From Nemania diffusa (Eukaryota > Ascomycota > Sordariomycetes > Xylariales > Xylariaceae), in the NCBI GenBank assembly GCA_038501195.1, contig JBBPUQ010000003.1, forward strand, positions 3,750,501-3,814,500: a stretch of 64,000 nucleotides of DNA, given 5' to 3'. Under the pieces are notes generated by a model, which worked only from the letters and a program-made list of their open reading frames with translations, had not been told where the DNA came from and ran no database searches. Numbering within the stretch: the stretch's first letter is position 1; the number at the start of each line of letters is the position of its first letter. Made by a program: the position numbers and the translations under genes. Positions 31,181 through 42,938 of the stretch are shown here, piece by piece.

Positions 31181-31600
31181 AGACGCGGTATCGTTCCAGT
31201 TATGGTACACGGAGACCTTTGGATCGGGAACCGAGTACGGGGCAACATTTCTGGATAGGACGGCGGCCCTCAGGAATTAGTGTATGACCCAAGCGCGTGT
31301 TACGTTCATTTTAAATATGAGTTCGGAATCATGAGAATGTTTGGGGGATTCTCTGCTGGATTATTCCACGAATATGATGCATCGTCTCGTGCCTCGAACA
31401 GAGCCGAAAGAGGAGTACGAGGATCGGATCAAACTCTACCAGCTGTAAGTGTCCATCTTAACTTTTGTTCTTCTCTTGCCGTTCGAATGGAAAGCTACGC
31501 AAGTCTCGATATTCTAGATGTTCGAGCTGATCATTTGTTCTAGCTATCGATACTTGAATCACTGGAAAAGAGGGCATAAAGCAGTATTCCAGTTGCCGCT
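31181..31600 (+). pseudogene. Second, truncated fructosamine-kinase-type copy
   Basis: A diverged copy of the C-terminal half of the gene at 29070. It reads IVPVMVHGDLWIGN, a stop, ELVYDPSACYVHFKYEFGIMRMFGGFSAGLFHEYDA, then after a frameshift LVPRTEPKEEYEDRIKLYQL. The splice site at the same place as in the intact gene (CT|GTAAGT) and a last exon beginning LYRYLNHW are both retained. The N-lobe is missing, and an ankyrin relic occupies its place. Conservation of the intron position shows this is a genomic duplication, not a retrocopy. Confidence 0.8.
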
Positions 31601-32253
31601 ATTTTGATTATAATATATTTCCAACGCAGTCTATTGAATTTATAATAATTAGCAATTGTGATAACGGTTACTCTGATCGATCAGGCCATATGGTTATGCG
31701 AGTTACTTGTTTAGCTGCTCTTAACATGTTTCTCGTGTGGTAAAGTAGTGGCAAGACCTTAACTGTTTTGCGTTACAAAGTAAACCGTTTTCCTATACCG
31801 TTTTCTATATGCATAATTTATACATAAAAGATGTTCCCAGTCCGCTAGACCCAGAATGCAAAGTCTTGGCATTTGGTAAAACGTGGTACCTACATCGCGG
31901 GGCAAAATACGACTGTAACCACATTCGACGTGAAATCTAACTTCGTCTTAACTACCTACCTAAGGTATGTACTTAATCTACCAAAACACTTAATAGTGAT
32001 GCAAGGTATTGAGTAGGTAAATATTTGTAAAGGGGTTTTTATTTATTTTCCCACCTTTTTCTCTCTCTGGGCTCTTTTTAGATTCCGAAGCATAGCACCG
32101 AGGGTATCTTATCTTTTGGGTCTACTAGAATACATACAACCCGAGCACGCGCTCGGTCTCATCATCGTACAATCAATTTCGTTAAAGCAATGCCGCATAG
32201 CCCTGCACAGCTGGCAAGACCTCAGCACGTTTATTTGGTGTCGGCGGTGCCTT
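31601..32253. other. Convergent intergenic region
   Basis: About 650 bp, AT-rich at 31590-31680, with several TACCTACCTAAGGTA-type words near 31950-32010. No gene seen. Confidence 0.35.
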
Positions 32254-33713
32254 CTAGGCATGGGGGTCCGGCAACCAGAATAGCACCTCCTGATCTGCTG
32301 TCGCGAAGAAATTAAAGCGCGGATTAAACGCTACCACTGCCGCCTGTCTTGGGTCCTCTATTGTGTGAGCTGGCGATAATATTTTGTTCTCCTCGGGCTG
32401 CGCAAGAGTATCCCATACAACAACACCCTGTTTACTACCTCCAATGACGAATCTGCCATCGGGCGTAAAACAGCAATCTCCGCTACTTTCGACGTTGGTG
32501 CTGTTCCATCCTCCGTTCATGGCTGCTTCTTCTCCAGGCGCCAGCCGACCGGTTCTACCGTCGGGTTTCCGCAGATATGCCTTGAGGTGTCCTCCAAAAG
32601 AATCCAAAAGAAAGTGCCCCCCTCCTTTAGTACCTAGAAGTATCATTCTCCCATCGTTGGAGAATTCTAGTTTTGTCCAACCTTTCATTAGTTGATCCGT
32701 GTCAGCTGACGCGCATGACTCAACAATATCAAATGTGCTGACTGGGGCTTTGTCGAAATTCCGATGGTCGTAAATTAGAACGTGTCCGGCCGATGGCGAG
32801 CCGACAGCAAAGACCTGTCCGCTGGGGTCAAAGGCGGATAAATAGGGTGTATTAAGGTGTAGAATGCCGGTCGCGTGCCTCGTCCCTGTATTCCACAATC
32901 GCACCGTGTTATCCTTACTGCACGAAATGAAATCGTCGCTACCGGGATGCATCGCCAGATTTGTGACAGCGCCTTCATGGCCTTCGAAATATCGGATGAA
33001 CGCGTTGTCGTGTGTTGTCAGATATCGAATTGCGTCTATAAATAAGAATGTGAGCCACCGTTGTTCTCCTAGAAGGTACCATAAAAAGGAAAGACATCTT
33101 AGTCATACCGTTCTGCTTGGTGCTTGCGTAAATAATGCTCGAGCTATTCCGCGTGAACTTGGCCAACTTTACACCGTACTTCTTGCTGAGCAATTGCTTA
33201 TCGTGTCGTCCTTCTCTAATCTTGTAGATCTGAATAGCCTCGTCGCTCTCGGATGTCATTAGGAGCTCGCCGGGGTCATCGTAGTCGAGACTAAGAACGT
33301 AGGGTTGCGAGCGGCCATCTTTCGTTTCATCGCACTTGAAAAGCTGTAAAAGGTCAGGAATGTTACAACTCCGACAGTTTTAATGCATTTTCTCTGATCT
33401 TTGTTCTGGGTCAGATTCTGTTCGGGTGTGACGAAGGCATTCAAAGGGCTTTATAATGAATGAACCACCCGTCGGGTAGCAACAACACACCGCCAGCCCG
33501 GGAAAGCGAAAGCTAGTCGCGAGACTAGAGGCGAGCGACGGAAAGAGAAGGTATTACCTTGGTTGGTCTAAAGTTCGCGACTATGTCCGGCACAGACGAG
33601 GTGCTCGGGAGATTGCTGGCTAGTGTCCGCGTGATATTGAGAGAGGTGGACGGGGTTCCGTTGGCCGGCGACGCACCATCAACAGGGTCGAGGTCCATTG
33701 GCGTTGAAGCCAT
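32254..33713 (-). CDS. SWD2: WD-repeat protein Swd2 (WDR82 family)
   Basis: Subunit shared by the COMPASS/Set1 H3K4 methyltransferase and, in yeast, the cleavage and polyadenylation factor. Exons are 33713-33558, 33343-33109 and 33035-32254, giving 390 aa. After a Ser/Pro/Asn-rich leader the family start VANFRPTKLFKCDE is followed by LMTSESDEAIQIYKIREGRH and KYGVKLAKFTRNSSSIIYAS. Next come AIRYLTTHDNAFIRYFEGHEGAVTNLAMHPGSDDFISCSKDNTVRLWN, read in pieces across an intron, FDPSGQVFAVGSPSAGHVLIYD and FVIGGSKQGVVVWD. It ends VLFWLPDPHA. Six or seven WD blades can be traced. The 214-bp first intron is long for this window. An acidic-side insertion (KPDGRTGRLAPGEEAAMNGGWN) sits between late blades, as in other fungal Swd2 proteins. 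Confidence 0.93.
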
Positions 33714-34532
33714 GGCGCAGAAGGAGGAACTCTTCGCTTTCGAGAGGCTTGTTACGAACGAACGCGATTTATTCCACTAATGGCGGCTAGTCGTAGTCGG
33801 GTCGAAGTACTCATTAACTGAAGGGATCTAATAGTAGATCAATTGGCGCGTTGAGAGTGAACATAGCAAGTTTGAAATTGATAGGAGCATTGTCCGAAAG
33901 TAAATGAATACAGACAAGTTCCTCTAAGACAGGTTTTACTACCTATCCTAAATCAGAATGGGGGCCTGGGCAGGATCTGCTTCTGCATAGTAGATAGCGG
34001 AGCTCCACAGTGGAGGTAGTGGGGGTGTTGTCCACAAACCGAGCACCTATCTAACCAATGAAGCCATCCCGGCAACCTACAAATTAGGTAATTATTTTGT
34101 ATGCCACTATATATACAAACATGTAGGTCTATTGTTGTAGCCATAAATACAACTGCATACATGGGCAACTATGTATAACTATAACAAAGCTCTAGGTAGT
34201 TTGTCTATGCTCCACACGGCAGTGCCAACCTCCAAAATGACATTAACGTCTTAGGCTTTGTTGTGGTTCTGGCTGTATACAGTGTACACAACAGACCGAA
34301 ATATAGCACGGCTAGTGTGGATCGCTCATACCATTGTAACGCCACCCATTCACCAGCAAACCGCCAAAACGCCAAAACGCGTGAACAATTCATCAAGCAA
34401 CGCGCTCATCAATAGACACCCTAATTGATTAAAATCGAGGAACATGTACCCACTGAAAACCCCTCCCTCATTCCTGTGTGCCTATATTACTCTACCCTAT
34501 TTCCTTCTACCAGGCCTAATAATCCTTTCACC
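33714..34532. promoter_or_regulatory. Divergent promoter region SWD2 / PUA-like gene
   Basis: About 820 bp between divergent starts with no gene seen. A pair GCCAAAACGCCAAAACGC occurs near 34362-34380. Confidence 0.35.
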
Positions 34533-35182
34533 ATGCCATCTCAATTATTAGGCAATAGCCGAGTGACCAAGTCGGCACCGCCCTCCAAGTCAAGACCTAA
34601 AGCAACAGCCAAGCCAAGGTCGAAAAAGAGTGCCAAACCCGCCGACCGAATGGAGACCGACGTCCTCCTCTCAATCAAGTCGGTCCACTTAGGAAATATC
34701 GCTAGCCGAAAGAAGAACCACGAGTATCGCAAGTACCGGCTCCGTGACGGCGTTGAGCGGCTATGGTTCTATGAAACGGCCGATGAAGGCGGGAAGTCGG
34801 CTATCACGTACGTGCGCTTTGCGAGCCTGTTCTCGCCCCCGTTTTCTCTCATCGTACTAGTCTACTAAGCTAATCAATCGCCTTGCTTTATAGACACATT
34901 GCAGTGATCCCGAAATCCGTGCGTCACACCCCAGGCACCGTCCCCACCGAACCCTTTGGGATTGGCAATGAGGATTTCAACGCCGGACGGAAGGTGTCCA
35001 AGTATGGATACCCTATCTTGGCACTCTACGAGCTAGTCAAGCCGGTGACCCTCGCCGAGATGAAGTCCGAGTGGGCCATGGGTGGCGCGCCGATGGGCTG
35101 GAGATATGTGGGGTCTGAGTTGTGGAAGGATAGATGGGGCGAGAGCAGTGAGCGCGATGACAAAGTGAAGAAAGTATTTTAA
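34533..35182 (+). CDS. PUA/ASCH-like domain protein
   Basis: Exons are 34533-34807 and 34894-35182, giving 187 aa. After a basic Lys/Ala/Ser tail (about 40 residues, a likely nuclear signal) comes a PUA/ASCH-like fold: VLLSIKSVHLGNIASRKKNHEYRKYRL, VERLWFYETAD, ITHIAVIPKSVR, then GIGNEDFNAGRKVSKYGYPILALYELVKPVTLAEMK and GAPMGWRYV. The opening LLSIK.VH..NI..GKKNHE/RK pattern is typical of ASCH-type proteins thought to bind RNA or modified nucleotides. The exact role is unknown. The gene ends 133 bp before the stop of the convergent synthetase-like gene. Confidence 0.82.
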
Positions 35183-35314
35183 GTGATGATTACGGCGTCT
35201 CATTCTGTTCTTTCTATGGGATCCTCTGCAAGGCCAGGCCTAGATTTACATAATATTCATTATCCCCATTGATACCCATTGAGCCAGGCGCCATATCACG
35301 CCCTTCATCATATT

Positions 35315-36724
35315 CTAGACGGCATGCGTTGGGTTGTCCTGCAAGATCACATCTTTCATATACGCTAATGAGAATGTTCTGAACAGCTTCTTGGGATCTG
35401 CGACCCAGTGTTGCACCTCGTCCCATACCTTGCGTAGTCCTTTGCCACCATCAGCGCCAAACGCATCCCTCAACTGCGCATAGCTACAAAATGCTTCGGT
35501 TCCCAATAATTTCATGAGCCTATACGCCCCATCGTTTACGTACAGTGATTTTGACAGCTTTGCACCACTCCAGTCTGTGATCAAGGGGGCATACAGGATG
35601 TGCGGCGTCCGGCCGCTTCCCAAACCTGTGGTGGCAGTCCAAGTAGCGAGAGGACGATACAAAAGTGTCTCTTGGTATACTCCCGTGTAATCGGCACCGG
35701 TGACACGGATATGGTGCACAGAAGTATCGAGGATGTGTGACATGCTACGAAGGAGGTTGCGCGTCGGAGTATTTGCCTCGAGACGAGCGACCTCCTCGCT
35801 GCGGGAGAGCTGGATGGTGTACTTTCCGTGGTGAGGGCAGGAGAAGGTGATGGCTCCTAAATCTTCGTTGTCAACTGCTTGGTATTCGTTCAATCGACCG
35901 TGCTTCTCGACCAAACCGCAGCCTGGTTCTGGGCAGGCTGACCGTATGGCAAGCGTACTATACTTTGGGGAAAGCTGAGGTCCGAGGGTGTCTCGCTGCG
36001 AAACGATGTAATTAACGAGAGACGGCATGCTTGGGTTGGAGAAAAGGTCTGACTGGACGGCTTTATGGAATGGAATCCTAGACCACTCAGACAAATAACC
36101 AAGTACCTCTTCATAATCAGCCATATATTTGGTGATAGCCTCGGGAACATCTCTATATGACCTTTGATACTGGATCCCGTTGGATTCAAAGCCCTGGTTT
36201 GTCACGGGAGCAGTATCGACAAATGTGATTAGGACAGAGACCGCCGGGGGCGTCGTATTTTCTTCTGCAGCTGCTATTGCCTGCATTCGATCACGAAGTG
36301 CTTGGGCAAAGGCGAACGCGAGGGAGAACACCACTAAGGTGCCAATATGAGGGGAGTTGTTCGGCTGCAGTCCGGCATGGATAACGATTGAGCGGGCTGG
36401 AAGACTCTGAGAGTTTCCAGTTTCAGGTGAACATAACCTTTCGTCATACAGCAAAGCACGTATCACAGGATCTATCAAGTCCTTTTGGAAAGCATAGGCG
36501 CCGCCACCCAAGGGATCGTGCACTTGGCCATCATGAAATATCGTGAAGAGGGGAGTTCCAGGTATTAGCTCCTTCACGGCACGCTGGATGCAAGTGAGAA
36601 TTTTTTCATAGCTCATAATAGTAGCAGGGTTAGTCGATGGGGGGTCGGATCGCGCCGAATCGTCAAGCTGTGCATTGAGGAGGTGGACAAGCTCCTGGAT
36701 GGAGGTGTTGCGAGAAGAAGACAT
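35315..36724 (-). CDS. Class I aminoacyl-tRNA synthetase-like protein (LysRS-I-like orphan)
   Basis: Single-exon gene for 469 aa. It carries the marks of a class I synthetase: SIVIHAGLQPNNSPHIGTLVVF (HIGH motif near residues 125-128) and WSGAKLSKSLYV (KMSKS-like LSKSL). A zinc-ribbon-like pair, SACPEPGCGLVEKHGR and ITFSCPHHGKY, is placed as in archaeal-type lysyl-tRNA synthetases. HIRVTGADYTGVY, before the KMSKS loop, fits the same fold. Eukaryotic cytosolic LysRS is class II, so this is not the housekeeping enzyme. It lacks the long C-terminal anticodon-binding domain of true LysRS-I. The activity may be amino-acid activation for another purpose. It contains no introns while its neighbours do, which is compatible with gain by transfer. 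Confidence 0.72.
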   Translation of the reverse strand: MSSSRNTSIQELVHLLNAQLDDSARSDPPSTNPATIMSYEKILTCIQRAVKELIPGTPLFTIFHDGQVHDPLGGGAYAFQKDLIDPVIRALLYDERLCSPETGNSQSLPARSIVIHAGLQPNNSPHIGTLVVFSLAFAFAQALRDRMQAIAAAEENTTPPAVSVLITFVDTAPVTNQGFESNGIQYQRSYRDVPEAITKYMADYEEVLGYLSEWSRIPFHKAVQSDLFSNPSMPSLVNYIVSQRDTLGPQLSPKYSTLAIRSACPEPGCGLVEKHGRLNEYQAVDNEDLGAITFSCPHHGKYTIQLSRSEEVARLEANTPTRNLLRSMSHILDTSVHHIRVTGADYTGVYQETLLYRPLATWTATTGLGSGRTPHILYAPLITDWSGAKLSKSLYVNDGAYRLMKLLGTEAFCSYAQLRDAFGADGGKGLRKVWDEVQHWVADPKKLFRTFSLAYMKDVILQDNPTHAV

Positions 36725-38944
36725 TGTGTTCCGACCCTACTACGTAGCTGAAGTCCAGTATGAAGATTTTCATCGACTGTCCAAAAGCTGAGTACTGACT
36801 GTGATGATTGGAAATAATCTAGGAGGATAACGTGCGGAAATTCTATGTACTTATAGCCGTGTGTTTGACAATCGCCGGCCGTTCGAGAAAGGACTATTTA
36901 CATCAAGTAGCTAACCGTACCGCCAAGAGGGGGGGAGGTGCGAGTGTGTAACAGGAAGGTGTGGGGGGTAGAGAGACTACTACAGAATTCGCTGGCTTCT
37001 GTAAGGCTACAGTCCTCTAGTTCCCAATAGAACATCCTTTTTACCTGTCGAATGTTTTCTCTAAGAGATGTGTACTAATAGTGATCTGACTCAGAGACCT
37101 GTAGTAACACTACTGCGGAGAAAAGTGCATAAATGGGACAAAGAGATCTGAACTACCAGTTAGGCGAAAAGATATGTCATAGGCGGCATCCTAGTGTATT
37201 CCCTACTTATAATAGGCGCCTCATAGCAATCAATATGTAACGGACCTGCTCTGCATCACCTGAGACGGAGAGGCAGTACGTCGGAGGTTCTTGATTTACA
37301 GGTAACAATAGGAATAACGACGGGGTATTATTCGCTAAGGAAGTTGTAGGAAACTATATAGAGATGGAAGTCTGGATAGCGGTCTAGAAAATGGATATCG
37401 TATTGAAGTTGACAGCTAAGGAACTCCCAACAAGTGACTAGTAAAACAGAACGAGTGCATAACACACACCACACTTTGGAGACCGACATGTAGTCACAAA
37501 CGCACTTCCAAAGATTTCCTAGCTTCAAAAATATTATTGGAAAATCAAAGCAATGAGTAGAATTTAGTGTAGGAAACCTGCCTGACTAGCTAAGTCCAGC
37601 TGTCTTCAAAAAGAACTTCTTAGAATAAATAGAAAAAATTCAACGCGAACGTGAAAAACTAAGCCTATTCAATACAATCCGCTTACTTTCAAGTGCAGGT
37701 TTGCATGCACTGTCACAGTAGATATAAAGCAAACCATCAGCAATACAGGGTTTTCCGCCAATCCGCCACATTTCTTCATAATTTGCTTTTTAGATTCTCT
37801 CAGAATTCCTAAGACGGCTATATTTATAACGCACATGGTTACACACTATTGTCTAGTTTAACTAAATAGGTGGGAAGATTTGGTATCGCATAAAGATCTA
37901 GTCTAGTTGAAAATATGTTTGTTAGGCACCTATTCAAAGCTACATTTCATACTGCCATGTATCATTCTATCCAACTCCCATTAAATGTTCAAAAAGCAAG
38001 TCTTTGTAGTAGTTTATCTTAGAGCCTATGCAGAGATGCAACGCTGTAGACTTCCCGACAGGGCATGCCTTGGTAACTTTGAATCTTTGATGCAGGTGCA
38101 AAGCTACCAATGTTGAGATACACCAGGTACTTTTTGAATTGTGTTTTAAATCCTGTTATGCAAGATTCGCCCTCTGCGATCTTTTGTTGAAGTGATACAA
38201 CTCTATAGGGTGTAGTAACAATAGTCTTGCGTTGTTGACTAAGATTGCTCACGTCTTATAATGTTGGTTAATACCTCTGACAATAAAGGTGTAGTAGTAA
38301 ATTTTATTTTTCATAATTAATTATAATTTTTATTAAATGTATTTATTATATAAGTTATTAGTTATTAAAAATTGATTCATGGTTAACGTTAAATTTTGCT
38401 CTGTTGAAATTTATATAAATATAATATGAAGTATGGTATGCTTAGCCGCATGCATAATGTTTAGCTGAGTCGAGCGTAGGAAGTGTCGATGGTGGGGTAA
38501 TTAATTACGTAGGTGGAAGACAAGGTATGTATAAAGCTACCTCATCGCGATATCAACGTCTTTCCGTGTCTGAAAGATGTATTGCCCTATTTCTCTAGGC
38601 AGTGCTTACAGTATTCTTCAGGAACCGGGCTATCTCCGACTTAGTTACTATCGGAATTATTATACCCGGTAGACAGGCCTACTTTGCATGTGCCAATACC
38701 ATCGATCCCGCACCGCTGCCTCCTATACTGTGTACACAGGTATCATCCGTAGCAGCCCTTAATATTCCCCTTGATGCAATAGATGCAATTTTGCCTGATG
38801 CGTGCCCTGCCAGAATACTTACATTTACAATAATGAAAAAGACACCGCATCTCTTGCCTATGCAAATATATATACACGCGTGATGCTGTATGCCGTGCCT
38901 AAGCTGTGACCGTGGGGTACAGGAGACACAATCCGCCGAGCCCG
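36725..38944. other. 2.2-kb gene-poor region, AT-rich at 38280-38440
   Basis: No supported gene. Only short open frames without recognisable domains occur (for example 38019-38252 minus and 38602-38883 plus). The tract 38281-38440 is almost pure AT, with TTATTA and TAAT words, as in heavily RIP-mutated DNA. Confidence 0.4.
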
Positions 38945-40955
38945 TTAACCATCCATTACAGTATATTCAACCTCTTTCTTATCCTCATCTGAGTGAATAG
39001 TGGTTTCTGACGCGCCGACTGTATAACCAATGGAGGCTCTGTGGTCATCTATTACTCGGCCATATCTATTCCCGTGTTAGCAGAGAACATAAGCAAAGCC
39101 AAGTAAGAAGTAGTACATACTCTAAAAGCAGCCTGAAGAACCAAACTTCCATGTCCTCGTGTCTGAGCACCTTGTTGGCCCATTCACTTTGCTGGTTTGC
39201 AAGGCGCTCTGCCTCCTTCTCTCCGTCGGGTCTATCCGCGAAGTACCTGACGGCCTCGACCCAGTCGTCGCCCTGCAGACTAAGCGGGATGTAATGGGCC
39301 CACGGCTTGAGCCACTCGAGGTGCCATTCTCTGAAGATAGCCCACTTGTAGGTTAGGCTCTTGCTCCTTAGGAACGCGTAAAACCGGCCGCTAAACGCAT
39401 TGCCGTCGATGTCGAGGAGGTACTTGAAGGCCCAGGCATCGTGCTGCTCGGCGTGGCCCTGGATGGTGAAGAACTCCTTCTGCGCAACGCAGTCTCCGGG
39501 GTCGCATTGTCCCACGCCAGAGAAAAACACGTCCATTAACTGTCTGTAGTCGCCTCGGGGGACAACCTTTGTCTCCCACCTTGGGTTCCGCTCGCTCCCG
39601 GCGTTTTCTAGGATCTTGGTGCTGTCGACAGCATTGATGATCTGCACGAAGCGCTGGCGGTGCTGGCGCCGCCAGCCCCCATTTCTGCTAAACCCACCGG
39701 TGGTCGAGCCGCGCCAGTAGAACCTTCCCTTCTTCTGCTCCCATGGCATATCTTGCGACTCGTCGTAATGGACCTTCTCATACCAGTACCAGGGTGACGG
39801 GTATAGTATGTCTGCGTATGAGGAAATTTTAGACTGTGAAAAAATGGGGAAAAGATCGTGCACGATGTTGTATGCATTCGGACGATCAAAAAACCCAAAT
39901 GTAGAACTTAGAGTTGGAGAATAGCATATGTCGGACATAGCTGACACATTGTAGACGAAACCCAATTCACTCATGCCATATCTTGACACGTCATCAACCC
40001 TCTCGTCTTCCTCGAGTGCTCGCGAAGGGCTCTCAGGCGGACAAGACATTCTCGAATGTGTCCATGTCGGTTGGTGGGCAAATACATTGAACCGTGTTAG
40101 CTTGCTCTCTTCAAACCTTGTTCCGTCGTTAAGGCCCTTAGGCTCCGACGTAAAAGCGTTCTTCGGGTTTGGTATGTTGGCAGCTGGCATATTAACTTCC
40201 TTGGCCCTCCGCACTAGTCTGGCCATGTCATCGTGCGGCACGACGACTCTTGACTCGTCGTGTAAGTTAAAACAGAGGTCCATGTCCGGCAGCCACTTGA
40301 GGAACTTGCCCATCATGCCAGCTGTGGCCTCCCGCTGCCAATCCGATCCACCTTCTATATGTGTGATCTTGCCACTGCGAACTTGAATGCCAAGCAGCGC
40401 ATTATCAAACCCTAAAGCCTCGGCAGCTCGTTCTCGTATCGTTGCGGGTTTCAGTCCCCAGAAGGGCGTGATAGACTCGTGGATCATATCAAATTCGTCG
40501 ATCAGCTGAACACCCTTCGCTTGCGCGAACTCGAACCACCTGTTGAAATTTGGCGGAGGGGGGATGCCATAGCGGCGGCGGTATTCTGCGACGGCCTGGG
40601 CTAAGCTCGTGGACTGCTTTGCTACTGTGGCTTTAAGCTCTTTCTCGGCGTCGGCGATGAGAAGCTGCACAGGGTGGACACCTGCCGGTGCGGACTTGTA
40701 TTTAGGATGAGAAGTTGAGGCAGGAGAGTTGGATTGTCCGTTTTGTGGGTGGCCATCGTTCTGGTGGCCGGCTTTGTTGGGCGCGTGAGCTGAATGGCCT
40801 GTGGACGAATCGAAACCGCTGCCGGGCGCATGAGCTCGAGAAGTATCAAAGATGCCGTCGGAGAGGCTTCGCTCAGAGCCCAGGCGGAAAAGGCTTGCAA
40901 TGCATATGAGGATGAAGGCAATGCCGCCGGTTAACAGCAGCTGACGCCGCCGCAT
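38945..40955 (-). CDS. GT90 (CAP10-type) glycosyltransferase
   Basis: Type II membrane protein, presumably in the Golgi, of the CAZy GT90 family (CAP10/xylosyltransferase-like). Exons are 40955-39121 and 39065-38945, giving 651 aa. Following MRRRQLLLTG is a signal anchor (IAFILICIASLF), then a Ser/Gly/His-rich stem (about 30-95). The lumenal domain has PPPNFNRWFEFAQAKGVQLIDEFD, FWGLKPATIRERA, MDLCFNLHDESRVVVP, WYWYEKVHYDESQDMPWEQKKGRFYWRGSTTGG (GT90 signature), KEFFTIQGHAEQHDAWAFKYLLDIDGNAFSGRFYAFLRSKSLTYKWAIFREWH (substrate-binding part, read in pieces) and LLLEYGRVIDDHR across the last intron. The acceptor is unknown; the family makes cell-wall or capsule polysaccharide in fungi. Confidence 0.94.
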
Positions 40956-41837
40956 TGCGCGCACGAGATGGTTGTTTTTGCAATCAGAAGCTGGCTGCTC
41001 TCTTCGGTCGTTCGTTGTCTTCGATCAGGGCTTTCGCGCACTTGCATCTGCACCCGGTGGCAAGGATATCGACAGGTAACTGTACATCGGACCACCTCGA
41101 AAACAAGAGATCGGATATCTATCTGTATGGATAGGCCAGCGCGAGCAACGCGGTGGGTGGAGGGAGGGCAGATGGCAGATGGCAGAGGATAAAGAATACC
41201 TAGTTAAGGGCAGAAGGAGTTGCTGTTCCTAGCCTCTACATACGCAGTACAGTAGGTAACCAACCACAACTACTGCTGCTAAGTATAGTACAATTGCTAT
41301 GCGAGCAAGGATATAGGTATGTACGCTGTAGGTGGACTGAGTAACGAAATCATGATGCAACGAGGTTCAGGAGTCCCAACCAGCACCAAGGTACATCGAT
41401 CGATCCATTATCCAACTAGTCTAGCCGTCCAGAACCAATCAAACCAAGCCCCTAACTCTACCTGGGTATCCAGGTAGTCCACTGTAATGCAATGCCACTT
41501 TGTGCCTTTCGTCTTCAAGGGTCTAGAGGTGTCTTGATTTACCCTGTGGAAATTAATTGAATCCATGGTTTATGTTTTTCTTACTTTGTGATCCCTTCTT
41601 TCAGCTGCGAATAAGATACACGTCAGATATAGGTACGGATATCGGAACGTCCCAGAGTCACACAACAGCAATTCCTACACAAAAAAGGATCCACAATATC
41701 AGACGAATTCCCCTTGCCAAGCTCAAGATTCCCGGGAATGGCGTCGATCTACTTTCATGGCGGCGGCACAGCACCGTTACATGCACCTACCTATATTGCA
41801 TGTACCTAGGAACTTGTGCATTAGAAATATAGGTCTG

Positions 41838-41870
<33 letters not shown>

Positions 41871-42068
41871 CAAGTCACCTATAACCATTTGCCGTCATCC
41901 CTTTTGCAGGTGCAAGTTAAAACATATATCATTTGGTGGTATCACATTGTATTTTCGTCGAACTCCTTGTCAAGTTCAGCCATTATCCATTCCCATAACG
42001 CCTGAAAATGCTAAACCGTCCAAATTTGGCCGGTTTGTTTTCCTTTCCCTTAGTAGACCGAAGATCGC
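40956..42068. other. Intergenic region between GT90 and uS8 genes
   Basis: About 1.1 kb. It contains the GT90 promoter and the uS8 3' UTR. It also holds the CA repeat listed separately. No gene seen. Confidence 0.4.
41840..41868 (+). repeat. (CA)n microsatellite
   Basis: An uninterrupted CA dinucleotide repeat of 29 bases in an intergenic region, likely to vary in length between strains. Confidence 0.95.
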
Positions 42069-42938
42069 TTAGTAAAAGAAGCCAATAATCTTGCCAGATA
42101 CATGGCGTCTACGGGCCTCCTCGTGGTCCATGATGCCAGCAGAGGTGGTAAGAATAACATACTGCATTCATTAGTTCAAGGTTCCTCTGGGCTTAATGAA
42201 CACATAGTACTTACGCCGAACTGACGAGCAGGGAGCAGCTTGACAACCCACTTCTCTAGTTGAGAAAGGTGGACATTGTATCGGGGCGAGATAACGCCGG
42301 CTTTGTTGATACGTCCAGTGAGCTGAACAATAATCTTGCCTGCAAGGTATTAGTATCTAGTCAACAAAATTGAGAATGTTATAAAACTTTGCATACCAGA
42401 TCGGTGATCATCGACTTGTTCAATCTCGCCAATACTATACTAGGTTAGTAATCAAGGTTGCCTAAACCCGAGTCGAGTATATACGAACTATCCCTATTGT
42501 AGCAGTTAGCAAGTTGTAGCGAATGACTAAACGTAAAAACTTCATGTGGTGAATCAGAGACACGTGTAAGATTCCTTCGCTTGCGTAAACATTGATCTAT
42601 CGGCAACTTAAAAGACTTTGGTCGTAGGAGATGTTGAAACCGTCGTCCAGTTATCATGCCGAATGGGAATAGGTACGGGTGGACGCCCAGCGAAGGATCT
42701 TTTACTACTGAACTGCTTGATTTCGTACCTTCTTTTGCATAACAGTGAGGAACTATAAAAACTGAGTCAGTAATTTGGTATCCTAGGAAGCCATAGAACA
42801 TATGATGTTAAAACAGCTGTGAGCAGAGACAGGAATATTCACCTTCACAATGACCTTGGACGAAGGGCGGATAAGCACTTGGCGCTTTCCGGTCTTCTCG
42901 GCATTGTTGATAGCGTTGAGCGCATCGTGGAGGCCCAT
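42069..42938 (-). CDS. RPS22: Ribosomal protein uS8 (S22/S15a)
   Basis: Small-subunit ribosomal protein, 126 aa. Exons are 42938-42843, a 24-nt micro-exon 42752-42729 (FLTVMQKK), 42439-42397, 42339-42215 and 42161-42069. Signatures: [91 protein letters not shown] and the end GKIIGFFY. The third exon requires acceptor CCTAG at 42440, giving QKKYSIGEIE instead of the usual QKHGYIGEFE; the TATAG five bases downstream would shift the frame into a stop. The N-terminus MGLHDALN is shorter than the common MVRTSVLHDALN; an unseen 5' exon is possible. Adjacent to and divergent from the eS12 gene. Confidence 0.93.

Noticed and set aside
38602..38883. 93-codon plus-strand frame
   Set aside because: No recognisable domain; low-complexity composition in AT-rich gene-poor DNA.
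41840..41868. CA repeat considered as part of a repeat array or CRISPR
   Set aside because: It is a simple dinucleotide microsatellite without spacers; CRISPR is not expected in a fungus.
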